Shown here one piece after another: positions 1 through 10,200 of a DNA stretch of 64,000 bases. The translations under genes and the position numbers were made by a program. The stretch comes from Azospirillum cavernae (GTDB lineage: Bacteria > Pseudomonadota > Alphaproteobacteria > Azospirillales > Azospirillaceae): assembly GCF_003590795.1 (NCBI RefSeq), contig NZ_QYUL01000001.1, forward strand, positions 2,373,001 to 2,437,000. The letters run 5' to 3'. A model generated the notes under the pieces. It had not been told where the DNA came from. It made no database searches and saw only the letters and a list, made by a program, of their open reading frames with translations. Numbering within the stretch: position 1 is the stretch's first letter; each line of letters starts with the position of its first letter.

Positions 1-1056
1 TATCGGCGGAACTGGGGCGACGGCGACCTTCTGGTGAGGGACGTCAATCGGTTGAGCGCCGCCGACCTGCCCGGCTGCGCCGATTTGTCCTGGGCCTCCT
101 TCCCCTGCCAGGATCTGTCTTTGGCGGGGAATTACGAAGGAATCGGTCATTGGGCGTCGAAGGAACAGACCCGCTCGGGAACCTTCTGGCCGTTCTGGCG
201 GCTGATGCGGCGGTTGGGCGATGAGGGCCGGGCGCCGCGTTTGATCGCGCTTGAAAATGTGTATGGCGCGCTGACGTCCAATGGCGGGCGCGATTTCGCC
301 GCGATTGCGGCGGCTTTTTCAGGCGCGGGCTATCAGTTTGGCGCGATGGTGATTGACGCCAGCCTTTTCCTGCCACATTCCCGCCCACGTCTGTTCGTGT
401 TGGGAGTGCGCAGTGATCTGACCGTGCCAGCCGCTTTGCAATCGGATGGCGCTCTGCCCGCATGGCATCCCAAGGCGTTGTTGTCCGCGATTGAACCACT
501 GTCCTCCGAGGCCAAGCGAAAATGGATTTGGTGGAAACTGCGGGAACCGCCCCAACGCACAAGCCAACTTGCCGACCTCATCGAGGATCATCCGACTGGC
601 GTCGCGTGGCATTCCCCAGCGGAGACGGCGACCCTTTTGACCCTGATGAACGAACGGCACCGCGCCAAACTTGACGAGGCGCGAACGGTCGGACGGCGGG
701 TCGTGGGAAGCGTCTACAAGAGAACGCGCGTCGAAAATGGGGTGAAAGCGCAGCGGGCGGAGGTGCGGTTTGACGGCGTCGCCGGGTGCTTGCGGACCCC
801 GGCCGGGGGATCGTCGCGCCAGACCATCATCGTCGTCGATGGCCCGCTGGTGCGCTCCCGCTTGCTGTCGCCGCGCGAGGCCGCCCGGTTGATGGGCCTG
901 CCGGACGGCTATCAACTGCCCTCCGGCTACAACGACGCCTATCATCTGGCGGGGGACGGCGTCGCGGTTCCGGTGGTTCGTTATCTTGCCGAGACCCTGT
1001 TCGAGCCGATCCTCGCCGCCAACGCGCCGTCCGCCTCCCGTCAGGCGGCGGAATGA
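1..1056 (+). CDS. DNA cytosine C5 methyltransferase (5' truncated by window edge)
   Basis: This enzyme transfers a methyl group from S-adenosylmethionine to carbon 5 of cytosine in DNA. The frame is open to the first base of the window, so the SAM-binding motif I lies upstream and is not visible. The catalytic Pro-Cys-Gln motif IV is seen in SFPCQDLSLAG, about 30 codons after base 34. An ENV motif follows (ALENVYGAL), and the C-terminal part carries the conserved family ending (LSPREAARLMGLPDGY). An in-frame ATG-like start near base 34 would remove motif I, so the gene must begin outside the window. A Vsr endonuclease gene follows 46 bases downstream, the usual partner of Dcm-like methyltransferases. 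Whether a restriction enzyme lies upstream cannot be seen. Family assignment is firm; target sequence is unknown. Confidence 0.93.
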   Translation, partial: YRRNWGDGDLLVRDVNRLSAADLPGCADLSWASFPCQDLSLAGNYEGIGHWASKEQTRSGTFWPFWRLMRRLGDEGRAPRLIALENVYGALTSNGGRDFAAIAAAFSGAGYQFGAMVIDASLFLPHSRPRLFVLGVRSDLTVPAALQSDGALPAWHPKALLSAIEPLSSEAKRKWIWWKLREPPQRTSQLADLIEDHPTGVAWHSPAETATLLTLMNERHRAKLDEARTVGRRVVGSVYKRTRVENGVKAQRAEVRFDGVAGCLRTPAGGSSRQTIIVVDGPLVRSRLLSPREAARLMGLPDGYQLPSGYNDAYHLAGDGVAVPVVRYLAETLFEPILAANAPSASRQAAE

Positions 1057-1102
1057 CCCAATCGCCCGCGATGGCGCGGCAACGCTGACGGCAGGGGCGC
1101 CG

Positions 1103-1531
1103 ATGATGGAGACGACGCCGAACATTGACCCGGAGCGATCCCGCGTCATGCGGGCGGTGAAGAGCGCCAACACCACGCCGGAAAAAATCATCCGGCGCGC
1201 CTTGTGGGCCGCCGGTTTGCGGTATCGCCTGCATGACAAGCGGCTTCCCGGCACGCCCGACGTCCTGTTCCCCAGCCGGAAGATCGCCCTGTTCGTTCAT
1301 GGTTGCTTCTGGCACGGCCATGACGGATGCCCGCGCTACCGCGTTCCCAAAACCCGGCGGGAGTATTGGGAGGCCAAAATCGCCCGCAACCGCCAGCGCG
1401 ACGCGAACGCCCGCGCCGCGTTGGAGGCGATGGGCTGGACGGTTCTGGTGGTGTGGGAATGCGAAACAAAGAACGCCGACCAGCGGGCTGCGCTGGTGGC
1501 GACGGTCCAAAACACGGCGCGGCGGCGCTGA
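1103..1531 (+). CDS. vsr: Very short patch repair (Vsr) mismatch endonuclease
   Basis: Vsr nicks DNA 5' of the T in T:G mismatches made when 5-methylcytosine deaminates, protecting methylated sites. The 142-residue product has the usual family length. It carries the family signature with the catalytic Asp53 (PGTPDVLF), Lys60 and the His66/His71 stretch (FVHGCFWHGH), matching Asp51, His64 and His69 of the E. coli enzyme. The zinc-binding cysteines (for example CFW and DGCPRY) are present. The ATG at 1103 was chosen because a longer in-frame start at 986 would lie within the upstream methyltransferase; an ATG at 1106 is equally possible. It is co-directional with the methyltransferase and is probably co-transcribed with it. 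Confidence 0.93.
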   Translation: MMETTPNIDPERSRVMRAVKSANTTPEKIIRRALWAAGLRYRLHDKRLPGTPDVLFPSRKIALFVHGCFWHGHDGCPRYRVPKTRREYWEAKIARNRQRDANARAALEAMGWTVLVVWECETKNADQRAALVATVQNTARRR

Positions 1532-1550
1532 GACGCCGCCGCGCCTGCCC

Positions 1551-2606
1551 TCACGCCGCCCCGGCAAAGCTCCAGCGCAGGGTTTCGCCGCTGCGGAAGG
1601 GCAGCACGGCGTCGCCCTCGCTGACCAGGATCACGTCGGGAACCACGGTCGGGCGGCGTTCCAGAACCACGCGCTCCTCGTTCGGCGGCAGGCCGTAGAA
1701 ACGCGGGCCGTTCAGGCTGGCGAAGGCTTCCAACCTGTCGAGCGCACCCGCGTCCTCGAACGCTTCGGCGTAGAGTTCCAGCGCGTTGGCGGCTGTGAAG
1801 CAACCGGCGCAGCCGCAAGCGGCTTCCTTGGCCGTCACCGTGTGGGGGGCGGTGTCGGTGCCCAGGAAGAAGGGCGCTTCGCCGGAGGTCGCGGCCCCGA
1901 CCAGCGCGAGGCGGTGGGATTCGCGCTTGGCGATGGGCAGGCAATAGAGGTGTGGGCGGATGCCGCCCTGGAAGATATGGCTGCGGTTGATGAGCAAATG
2001 ATGCGCCGTGATGGTCGCGCCGATCCGCCCGCTGGCGGCGTGGGCGCGGACGAAGGCCACGGCGTCGGCGGTGGTCACATGCTCCAGCACCACGCGCAGG
2101 CTGGGGTGACGGTCGAGCAGCGGGGCCAGGGTGGAGTCGATGAACACCGCCTCGCGGTCGAAGATGTCCACGCTCTGGTCGGTGACTTCGCCATGGATCA
2201 ACAGCGGCATGCCGATGTCGGCCATCCGCTCCAGCACCGGGGTGATGCGGTCGATGCTGGTGACGCCATGGGCGCTGTTGGTGGTGGCGTTGGCCGGGTA
2301 GAGCTTGGCGGCGGCGAACACTCCCTCCTCAAACCCGCGCGCCAGATCCTCGGCGTCGGTTCCGTCGGTCAGATAGGCGGTCATCAGCGGCGTGAAGGCC
2401 ACGCCGTCGGGCAGCGCCGCGCGGATGCGGTCGCGGTAGGCGGCGGCGTCCGCCGCGTGGGTGGCGGGCGGCTTCAGGTTCGGCATGACGATGGCGCGAC
2501 CGAACTGGCGGGCGGTGAAGGGCAGAACCGCCTTCAGCATCGCCCCGTCACGCAGATGGACATGCCAGTCGTCGGGACGGCGGATCACAAGTCGGTCGAG
2601 GGTCAT
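1551..2606 (-). CDS. pyrC: Dihydroorotase
   Basis: This cytoplasmic zinc enzyme cyclises N-carbamoyl-aspartate to dihydroorotate in pyrimidine synthesis. The 351-residue length is that of the short, PyrC-type (class II) dihydroorotases. Metal ligands fall almost exactly where E. coli PyrC has them: His15 and His17 (WHVHLRDG), carbamylated Lys101 (AAKLYPAN), His138 (LIHGEV), His176 (LEHVTT) and Asp251 (LGTDTAPH). The gene converges on vsr, with only 19 bases between the two stops. No other pyr gene is in the window, so it is probably a single-gene unit. Confidence 0.97.
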   Translation of the reverse strand: MTLDRLVIRRPDDWHVHLRDGAMLKAVLPFTARQFGRAIVMPNLKPPATHAADAAAYRDRIRAALPDGVAFTPLMTAYLTDGTDAEDLARGFEEGVFAAAKLYPANATTNSAHGVTSIDRITPVLERMADIGMPLLIHGEVTDQSVDIFDREAVFIDSTLAPLLDRHPSLRVVLEHVTTADAVAFVRAHAASGRIGATITAHHLLINRSHIFQGGIRPHLYCLPIAKRESHRLALVGAATSGEAPFFLGTDTAPHTVTAKEAACGCAGCFTAANALELYAEAFEDAGALDRLEAFASLNGPRFYGLPPNEERVVLERRPTVVPDVILVSEGDAVLPFRSGETLRWSFAGAA

Positions 2607-2810
2607 GGCGGTTCCCGGCGCTGGCGTTGGGGCGAAAACAGGGCGTTGGATGACGTTCTATCGCCATCGCGGCCCCGGCTCAACGCTTGCGGGGAAAAAG
2701 GATCGGGTCTCTGGGTTCCCCTCTGGGGATCGGCGCGGTCCTGGCCCTCCTGCCGGCGTGGGAGGGTCGGAACGGGGGCCGCCCGTCAGGCAGGCCGCTT
2801 TACGGCTGGC

Positions 2811-2954
2811 GAGCGGTCACTTGACGCCGAGGATGGCGTCGATCTTGGCGGCCTGTTCGGGCGTCACCGGCTTGCCGCCGATGGCGGCGAGTTGCTGGCG
2901 GGCCTCGGTCACGGCCTTGGTCTTGGCGGCGGGGTCGGTCAGGGCGGTCGCCGC
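2811..2954. repeat. Left copy of a 144-bp identical direct repeat
   Basis: Bases 2811-2954 are identical to 3327-3470, at an offset of 516 bases. The repeat covers the last 46 or so codons of each of two tandem paralogous genes plus six bases beyond the stop. Identity decays upstream of this block, into the rest of the paralogous C-terminal domain. Confidence 0.9.
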
Positions 2955-3263
2955 TTGGATGTCGCTGTGATATTTGGTCAATTGGCTGGTCAGCGCGTCC
3001 GACGGCTTGGCCCCCAACTCCTTGGCGACAGCCTCGATTTGGGTCTTGCTGATCTCGACGGCTTTGGCGGTCGAAGCGATCTGGACGGCGGTTGATTTGG
3101 CCGGGGCGGACGCCGAGGTCTGGGCCGCACCCTGGGGCGCCGGGGCCGGATCGACCGTGGCCGCCGAGGCAGACCCAACCGCCAAACCCGCCGTCAACAA
3201 ACCGGCGACGGCCAGGGTCGAGATCGAGGAACGAACACGCGCGCCAAAAACGGTAACGGACAT
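2817..3263 (-). CDS. Secreted Ala-rich protein, downstream tandem paralog
   Basis: I do not recognise a named family. The 148-residue product starts MSVTVFGARV and has an Arg/Ser-flanked hydrophobic segment ending in an AxA site (GSASA, about residues 14-35), so it is probably exported. A short Pro/Ala linker follows. The C-terminal 80 or so residues (from TAKAVEISK to ILGVK) are almost identical to those of the next gene upstream. The start at 3263 is supported by a GGAGA ribosome binding site; a longer frame to 3323 has none. The C-terminal domain is predicted helical and contains no cysteine. Function is unknown. Confidence 0.8.
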   Translation of the reverse strand: MSVTVFGARVRSSISTLAVAGLLTAGLAVGSASAATVDPAPAPQGAAQTSASAPAKSTAVQIASTAKAVEISKTQIEAVAKELGAKPSDALTSQLTKYHSDIQAATALTDPAAKTKAVTEARQQLAAIGGKPVTPEQAAKIDAILGVK

Positions 3264-3326
3264 TTGGTTGTCTCCGTGTGAAACGCTGAACGGCGTTGAA
3301 TGGTCAGGATTGCGGTGTTGCAAGCG

Positions 3327-3470
3327 GAGCGGTCACTTGACGCCGAGGATGGCGTCGATCTTGGCGGCCTGTTCGGGCGTCACCGGCTTGCCGCCGATGG
3401 CGGCGAGTTGCTGGCGGGCCTCGGTCACGGCCTTGGTCTTGGCGGCGGGGTCGGTCAGGGCGGTCGCCGC
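3327..3470. repeat. Right copy of the 144-bp identical direct repeat
   Basis: This block is identical to 2811-2954. It marks a recent duplication or gene conversion between the two neighbouring secreted-protein genes, and is a likely recombination point that could delete or amplify one copy. Confidence 0.9.
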
Positions 3471-3851
3471 CTGAATGTCGCTGTGATATTTGGTCAACTG
3501 GCCGGTCAGCGCGTCCGACGGCTTGGCGCCCAACTCCTTGGCGACGGCCTCGATTTGGGTCTTGCTGATCTCGACAGCCTTGGCGGTCGAGGCGATCTGG
3601 ACGGCGGCGGGCTTGGCCGGGGCCTGGATTGAGGTCTGGGTCGCGCCCGGCGCGGCCTGGATCGGGGTCGATTTCAGAACCGGCGCGGCGGTCGGGTTGA
3701 TGGCGGTCGGCGCGGCGCTGGGGGCGGTCGCCGTCGGCTCAACCAGAGCCGCCGAGGCCGACCCGGCGGCCAGACCCGCCGCCAACACACCAGCGAACGC
3801 CAAGGTGGAAACAGACGAACGAACAAACGCGCCAAAGACGGTGCCAGACAT
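3333..3851 (-). CDS. Secreted Ala/Pro/Thr-rich protein, upstream tandem paralog
   Basis: This is the longer partner of the tandem pair, 172 residues. It begins MSGTVFGAFVRSS, with a signal peptide-like segment ending in GSASA. A linker of about 45 residues rich in Pro, Thr and Ala follows, roughly twice as long as in its neighbour. The same C-terminal helical domain closes the protein, with only one or two substitutions (TGQLTKY against TSQLTKY). The start at 3851 has an AGGAG ribosome binding site. The 69-base gap to the downstream copy suggests co-transcription. The difference in linker length with a fixed C-terminal domain suggests that domain is the functional part. No family is recognised. 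Confidence 0.8.
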   Translation of the reverse strand: MSGTVFGAFVRSSVSTLAFAGVLAAGLAAGSASAALVEPTATAPSAAPTAINPTAAPVLKSTPIQAAPGATQTSIQAPAKPAAVQIASTAKAVEISKTQIEAVAKELGAKPSDALTGQLTKYHSDIQAATALTDPAAKTKAVTEARQQLAAIGGKPVTPEQAAKIDAILGVK

Positions 3852-4054
3852 GTGTGTTCTCCTGTTGGAAGAGCGATCCGCGCTGTTGGGATCGTGCTTA
3901 GGTGAACGTCGGCGCCACGATTTTCCTTCCACGCTTTTTCCAAAAAAATCGGGCCGCTCGAAAAATTTCCCCGCGCAGGTGACGGCGCGGGCGAAAGGGT
4001 CTAGAAAATGCCCAGTTTTCGCCTGTGACCTTTCAGCCAGCCCGGATGCCGTCG

Positions 4055-5404
4055 ATGAGCCTGATTACGCCCCGCACCCCGCCCGGAACGATGGAACTGT
4101 TGCCGCGCCATCAGGTGGCGTTCCAGCGCCTGCTGGACACCATCCGCCGTGGTTACGAGCGGTTCGGCTTCCTCCCCGTCGAAACCCCGGTGTTCGAAAC
4201 GGTGGAGACCCTGCTGACCAAATCGGGCGGCGAAACGGAAAAGCAGGTCTATTTCGTCCAGTCCACCGGCGCGATCCAGCAGGGCAACAAGCCGGAAATG
4301 GCGCTGCGCTTCGACCTGACGGTGCCGCTGGCCCGTTACGTGGCGGAGCATGAGCGCGATCTGGCCTTTCCCTTCCGCCGCTATCAGATCCAGCGGGTCT
4401 ATCGCGGCGAGCGGGCGCAGCGCGGGCGTTTCCGCGAATTCTACCAATGCGACATTGACGTGATCGGCAAGGACAGCCTGTCGCCGCAATATGACGCGGA
4501 GATCCCGGCGGTCATCCACCATGTCTTCACCGAGCTGAATTTCGGCGGCTTCACCATCAACGTGAACAACCGCAAGGTTCTGCTGGGCCTGCTCGACGGG
4601 TTGGGCGTGAGCGAGGCCGACGCCCGCGTGCTGGTGCTGCGCGAAATCGACAAGCTCGACAAGATCGGTCGCGACAAGGTGCGCGACAGCCTGATCGGGC
4701 TGGGCATGGCCGACACGGCGGCGGACACCATCCTGTCGCTGATCGACGCCAAGGGGAGCAACGCCGACACGCTGGCCGCGCTGAACGCGCTGGGCATCGA
4801 CAACGACACCTTCCGCCAGGGCGTGGCCGAACTGACCACCGTCATCGACGGCTTGCGCGCCTTCCAGGTGCCGGACGACGCGGTGCGCATCAACCTCGCC
4901 ATCGCGCGGGGCCTGGATTACTACACCGGCACGGTCTACGAGACCTTTCTGAACGACCATCCCGGCATCGGTTCGGTCTGTTCCGGCGGGCGTTACGACA
5001 ATCTGGCCAGCCACTACACCAAGTCGAAGCTGCCCGGCGTCGGCATCTCCATCGGCGCCACCCGCCTCTTCTATCAGTTGATGGAAGCTGGCCTCATCAA
5101 GGACGGCGCGCCGACGGCGCAAGTTCTGGTGACGCAGATGGATCCCAGCCTGTCGGCGGATTATTTCCGCATCGCGTCCGATCTGCGGGCGGCGGGGATC
5201 AACACGGAAATCCAACTGGACGGCGGCAAGCTGGCCAAACAGATGAAATACGCCGACCGCACCGGCATCCCGGTCGCCGTCCTGATGGGATCGGACGAAA
5301 AAGCGCGGGGCACGGCGACGCTGAAGCATCTGATCCGGGGCGAACAGATCGAAGTGCCGCTGGAAGAACTGGCGACGCGGGCCAAGGCGTTGCTGGAGGG
5401 GTAA
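4055..5404 (+). CDS. hisS: Histidine-tRNA ligase
   Basis: HisRS charges tRNA-His with histidine. The class II motif 2 region is clear ([18 protein letters not shown] followed by [11 protein letters not shown]). The histidine-specific motif A is also present ([12 protein letters not shown]), as is a motif 3 arginine stretch ([11 protein letters not shown]). The anticodon-binding domain ends the protein. From the ATG at 4055 the protein is 449 residues. In-frame GTG 4025 and ATG 4046 are alternatives, and none of the three has a good ribosome binding site; 4055 was chosen because the conserved N-terminus ([15 protein letters not shown]) begins just after it. The gene stands alone between the secreted paralogs, which diverge from it, and a GmrSD-like gene. 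Confidence 0.96.
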   Translation: MSLITPRTPPGTMELLPRHQVAFQRLLDTIRRGYERFGFLPVETPVFETVETLLTKSGGETEKQVYFVQSTGAIQQGNKPEMALRFDLTVPLARYVAEHERDLAFPFRRYQIQRVYRGERAQRGRFREFYQCDIDVIGKDSLSPQYDAEIPAVIHHVFTELNFGGFTINVNNRKVLLGLLDGLGVSEADARVLVLREIDKLDKIGRDKVRDSLIGLGMADTAADTILSLIDAKGSNADTLAALNALGIDNDTFRQGVAELTTVIDGLRAFQVPDDAVRINLAIARGLDYYTGTVYETFLNDHPGIGSVCSGGRYDNLASHYTKSKLPGVGISIGATRLFYQLMEAGLIKDGAPTAQVLVTQMDPSLSADYFRIASDLRAAGINTEIQLDGGKLAKQMKYADRTGIPVAVLMGSDEKARGTATLKHLIRGEQIEVPLEELATRAKALLEG

Positions 5405-5449
5405 AACGCCCCTCCACCTCTCAACCGTTTGATTCTTGCGGGGTCGGTC

Positions 5450-7162
5450 ATGTCGGCAACCAATTTCAACACGAAGAACGACACGTTCCGCAAGTTGATG
5501 GGCAACGGCCTGACCTACCGCGTTCCCCGTTTCCAACGCGACTACAGTTGGAGCGAGGAGGAGTGGGACGATCTTTGGCAGGACATTGTTGGAACCGTCA
5601 AAGACGGCGGCGAACCAGCGCATTACATGGGCTACCTCGTCCTTCAGTCCACGGACGACAAGCTGTTCGACGTGATCGACGGCCAGCAACGGTTGACGAC
5701 GCTGAACGTCATCGTTCTGGCCGCGCTGCGGCAACTCAAGCGGTTGATCGAACAGGGACGCGACGTTGACGCGACCAAACAGCGTCTTGAAGGATTGCGG
5801 CAGACCTACATCGGCTATCTGGATCCGGTGACGCTGGTCGCGCGCTCCAAGCTGTCCCTGAACCGCAACAACGACACCTATTTTCAAACCTATCTGGTTC
5901 CGCTGGTCGAAAACCCTCCGCAGCGCGGGATCAAGGCGTCGGAAAGCGCGCTGCGCAAAGCCTATGAATGGTTCAGCAAGGCGCTCCAGGACCATGTGCG
6001 CGGCGCGGCGGATCCCGGCATGGAAATCGCCCGCCTGATCGACACCATGAGCGACCGCCTGTTCTTCACCGTCATCACCGTGACCGATGAACTGAACGCC
6101 TACAAAGTGTTCGAGACGTTGAACGCGCGCGGAGTGCGTCTGTCGGCGACCGATCTGCTGAAAAATTATCTGTTTTCCGTCCTGCACCGCGAAGGCCAGC
6201 ACGAGCATGAACTGCGCGCCCTCGACGACCGATGGGAGCGCATCGTCGGACAACTGCAAACGGAAAGCTTTCCCGATTTTCTCCGCTTTCACTGGATCAG
6301 CCGACGCAACTTTGTCCGACAAACCGACCTGTTCAAGACCATCCGCAGCCACATCCGGGGACGCGCCGAAGTGTTCGCCCTGCTCGCCGCCATGGACGAG
6401 GACATGGACACCTATTTGGCCCTAACCAGCCCGGATCACTCCAACTGGCCGCAAGGGTCGAAGGAGCAGGCCAAAATCCTCAAAATGTTCAGCGTCCGGC
6501 AACCCTATCCACTGCTGATGGCGGCAAAGCGTCAGTTGGGTGATGGGGATTTTGAGAGGTTGTTGAAGAGCATCGTCGTCATCTCCTTCCGCTACAACAT
6601 CATCGGCGGTCTTCAAGCGGCAGAGCAGGAACGGACCTACCACGCCGAAGCGCAGCGCGTCACCAGCGGCGAACACACGTCGCTTCAGCACATATTGGAG
6701 GGGATACGCGGCGTTTACCCCACCGACGCGGCCTTCATCGCCACATTCGCTGAAAAATCCATCGGCGTGAGTCAATCGCGCAACCGCAAAATCGTCTGCT
6801 ACATCCTGTGCGAGTTGGAACGGCAAAAGTCCGGAATTGATCCCGATCTGGAAAGCCCCACCCTCAGTCTTGAGCATATTTGCCCAACCCATCCAAACGG
6901 CGGATGGACGGCCTTCACCGACGAAGAGGTCGAAACCCTCACGTCGCGCCTGGGAAACATGGCTTTGCTGCAAACCAGCGCGAACAAGCAGCTTGGCAAC
7001 GCCGATTTCGACGTGAAACGGCCAATTTACGCCAACAGCATCTACGCGCTCACCCGCGACGTCGCCGCAATCGACGATTGGACACCGAACGCCGTCGTTC
7101 GTCGCCAGAAAGATTTGGCGCGCATGGCCTCGGCGGTCTGGCGCATCCAACAACTGTCGTAA
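5450..7162 (+). CDS. DUF262 and DUF1524 (GmrSD-like) protein
   Basis: The 570-residue protein joins an N-terminal DUF262 domain to a C-terminal DUF1524 HNH-type nuclease domain. This is the layout of the GmrSD family, whose studied members cut phage DNA with modified bases using nucleoside triphosphate. Visible motifs are VPRFQRDYSW (residues 25-34), the DGQQR signature (77-81) and the nuclease-type LEHICP stretch (474-479) followed by RLGNM near residue 500. The ATG at 5450 was preferred over a TTG at 5429. It follows hisS by 45 bases, and its base composition is somewhat less GC-rich than hisS. Members of this family also occur outside restriction roles, so an anti-phage function is inferred, not shown. 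Confidence 0.85.
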   Translation: MSATNFNTKNDTFRKLMGNGLTYRVPRFQRDYSWSEEEWDDLWQDIVGTVKDGGEPAHYMGYLVLQSTDDKLFDVIDGQQRLTTLNVIVLAALRQLKRLIEQGRDVDATKQRLEGLRQTYIGYLDPVTLVARSKLSLNRNNDTYFQTYLVPLVENPPQRGIKASESALRKAYEWFSKALQDHVRGAADPGMEIARLIDTMSDRLFFTVITVTDELNAYKVFETLNARGVRLSATDLLKNYLFSVLHREGQHEHELRALDDRWERIVGQLQTESFPDFLRFHWISRRNFVRQTDLFKTIRSHIRGRAEVFALLAAMDEDMDTYLALTSPDHSNWPQGSKEQAKILKMFSVRQPYPLLMAAKRQLGDGDFERLLKSIVVISFRYNIIGGLQAAEQERTYHAEAQRVTSGEHTSLQHILEGIRGVYPTDAAFIATFAEKSIGVSQSRNRKIVCYILCELERQKSGIDPDLESPTLSLEHICPTHPNGGWTAFTDEEVETLTSRLGNMALLQTSANKQLGNADFDVKRPIYANSIYALTRDVAAIDDWTPNAVVRRQKDLARMASAVWRIQQLS

Positions 7163-7251
7163 CCCATCATTAAAGCTTTTATTAACCAAAACATCCCTAC
7201 CCTCCGGCGCTATAGTCGGGCGGTCAACCATGCACAGGGTGTGAAGCCGGA

Positions 7252-10200
7252 ATGGCGCAGAGGGGCGCTTTGGCGTGGACGCGGCGGGTCGCGTTGGGGG
7301 TGGCCCTGCTGGGGGCCGCCGCCGCCGCCGGATTCGCCGCGCGGGAGGAAATGCGGACCTCCCGGCTTCAGGCCCGGCTGTTGACCCCGCTGGCGCAATC
7401 CATGGGCTTTTCCCTGCGCGAGGGGCCGAATCCCGCCGCGCGCTATCCCACGCAAGGGCCGTACAACGAGCGGTTTGGCTACAGCGCCCTGCCCGGCCAG
7501 TTGCGGGCGCTGACCGGCGACCCGTCCGGCCCGCTTTACACCATCGAGGCGCAGGCAGCGCTCTCCCCGGCGCTGGACCGTTTCATGGCGGGCGGCGGCT
7601 TTCCGATCTACCACGAGAAAACCCAGGCCGGGCTGACCCTGCTGGACCGCAACGGCCATGTCATGCACAGCGCCCGCTACCCCGAACGGGTCTTCGCCGG
7701 GTTTGACGAGGTGCCGCCGCTGGTCGCCGACACCCTGCTGTTCATCGAAAACCGCGAGCTTCTGCGCGCCGACGAGCCGCGCCGCAACCCGGCGGTGGAG
7801 TGGGACCGTTTCGCCGGGGCGGTCGCCATGCTGCCGGTCCAGGCATTCCGGCCCGGCCAGCGCTCCCCCGGCGGCTCCACCCTGGCGACGCAGATCGAGA
7901 AATACCGCCATTCGCCCGACGGCCAGACCAGCGGCGGGGTGGAAAAGCTGCGGCAAATGGCGTCGGCCAGCGTCCGCGCCTATCAGGACGGTGAGGACAC
8001 GAGCGAGGCGCGGCGGCGCATTCTGGTGGATTACCTGAACTCCACCCCGCTGACCGCGCGGGCCGGATTCGGCGAGGTGAACGGGCTGGGCGACGGGCTG
8101 TGGGCGTGGTTCGGCACCGATCTGGCCATCGCCCAGCGGGTGCTGAGCGAGCCGACGCCCGCCAACGCCGCCACCAACGACCCAATGGATCCCCGTCCGC
8201 TGCAACTGAAGGCGCTGGCCTACAAACAGGTGCTGGCCCTGCTGCTGGCCCAGCGCCGCCCGTCCTATTATCTGATCCAGGACCGCGCCGCGCTCGACCG
8301 GCTGGCCGACAGCCATTTGCGCGTGCTGGCCCAGGCCGGGGTGATCGACGAGGCGCTGCGCGACGCCGCGCTCGCCCTGCCGCTGGCCTTCCGCGAGGAG
8401 CCGCCCGCCCCGCCCTATTCCTCCTTCGTCGAGCAGAAGGCGACCAACGCCATCCGCGCCAAGCTGTTGAGCATGCTGGGGGTTCCGGGCCTCTATCAGC
8501 TCGACCGGCTCGACCTGACCGCGCGATCGACGCTGGACGCCCCCACCCAACAGCGGGTGGTGGAGGTGCTGGGCAAGCTGAACGATCCCGCCTACGCCCA
8601 AACGCTGGGGTTGACCGGCGAGCGGCTGCTCGACGCCAAAAACAACGACCTGTCGAAGATCATCTATTCGGTCACGCTGTACGAACGCGGACCGGAGGCC
8701 AATTACCTGCGGGTGCAGGCCGACAATTTCGACCAGCCGCTGGACATCAACGAGGGGGCGAAGCTCGATCTCGGCTCCACCGCCAAGCTGCGCACGCTGC
8801 TCACCTATCTGGAGATCATCGCCGAACTGCACGACCGCTACGCCCATCTGCCCAAAGACGCGCTGGACGACGTGGCGGAGGAGGCGTCCGACCCGCTGAC
8901 CCAATGGGCGGTGGAATGGCTGGCGGCGGCGTCCGACCGGGGGTTGCCCGGCCTGCTGGCGGCGGCGATGGAGCGGCGCTATTCCGCCAACCCCGGCGAG
9001 GTGTTTTTCACCGGCGGCGGCCAGCACGCCTTCGTGAATTTCAACAAGGACGACAACCACCGGATCATGACGATCCAGGAGGCCTTGCGGAACAGCGTGA
9101 ACCTGCCCTTCATCCGGCTGATGCGCGACGTCGTGCAGTTTTACATGGCGGAGGGCGGCGACGACAGCGACGACATCCTGCACGACCCCAACCATCCGGC
9201 CCGGCAAGCCTATCTGGCCCGCTTCGCCGACAAGGAAGGGACGGATTTCCTCAACCGCTTCTACAACGAATACCGCAAGCGCAGCCCGGACGAGGCGTTG
9301 AGCCTGCTGGCCAGCCGCGTCCGCCCGGCCCCGCACCGGCTGGCGGTGATCTTCCGAACCTCGCGGCCCTCGGCGGGGTTGGGCGAGTTCGCCGCCTTCC
9401 TGCGCGCCCGCCTGCCCGGCGCGGCGTTGAGCGACCGCGATCTCGGCCTGCTTTACGCGAAATATGGGCCGGACAAATTCCCACTGAACGATCTGGGATA
9501 CCTCGCCCGCGTCCATCCGTTGGAATTGTGGATGGTCGCCTATCTGCAACAGAACCCGACGGCCAAACGCGCCGACGCGTTGGAGGCCAGCGCCGCCGTG
9601 CGCCAGGACAGTTACCGCTGGCTGTTCAAAAAGGGGCAGGCGGCGCAAAACAGCCGCATCCGCATCCGGTTGGAATCCGACGCCTTCCAACGCGTCACCG
9701 AGCAATGGCGCAGCGTCGGCTACCCGTTCGAGACGCTGATTCCGTCGCTCGCCACCGCCATCGGCAGCTCCGCAGACCGCCCGGCGGCGTTGGCCGAACT
9801 GGTCGGGCTGCTGCTGAACGACGGAATGCGCCAGCCGACAGTGCGCGTCACCTCCCTGCGTTTCGCCGCCGACACGCCTTACGAGGCCAAGGTCGGCTTG
9901 GGGCCGCTGACCGGCAAGCGGGTTCTGCGCCCCGAAGTCTGCGCCACCGCGCGCCGCGCCCTGATGGACGTGGTGCAGAGCGGCACGGCCCGGCGGGTCT
10001 GGGGGGCCTTCAAGGATTCAACCGGCGCCCCGATTCCGATGGGCGGCAAGACCGGCACCGGCGACCATCGCCTCGACCGCTGGGGGCCGGGCGGCGTTCT
10101 GCTGGACTCCAAGGCGGTGAACCGGACGGCGACCTTCGTCTTTTACATCGGCGACCGTTTCTTTGGCACGATGACCGCCTTCGTCCACGGCCCGGACTCC

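Noticed and set aside
4001..6352. 783-codon open frame on the minus strand across hisS and the GmrSD-like gene
   Set aside because: It is antisense to two genes with clear catalytic motifs and has no domain of its own; an effect of high GC.
7210..9705. Long minus-strand frame opposite the penicillin-binding protein
   Set aside because: The plus strand carries all three transpeptidase motifs; the other strand gives a low-complexity Gln/Arg/Gly product.
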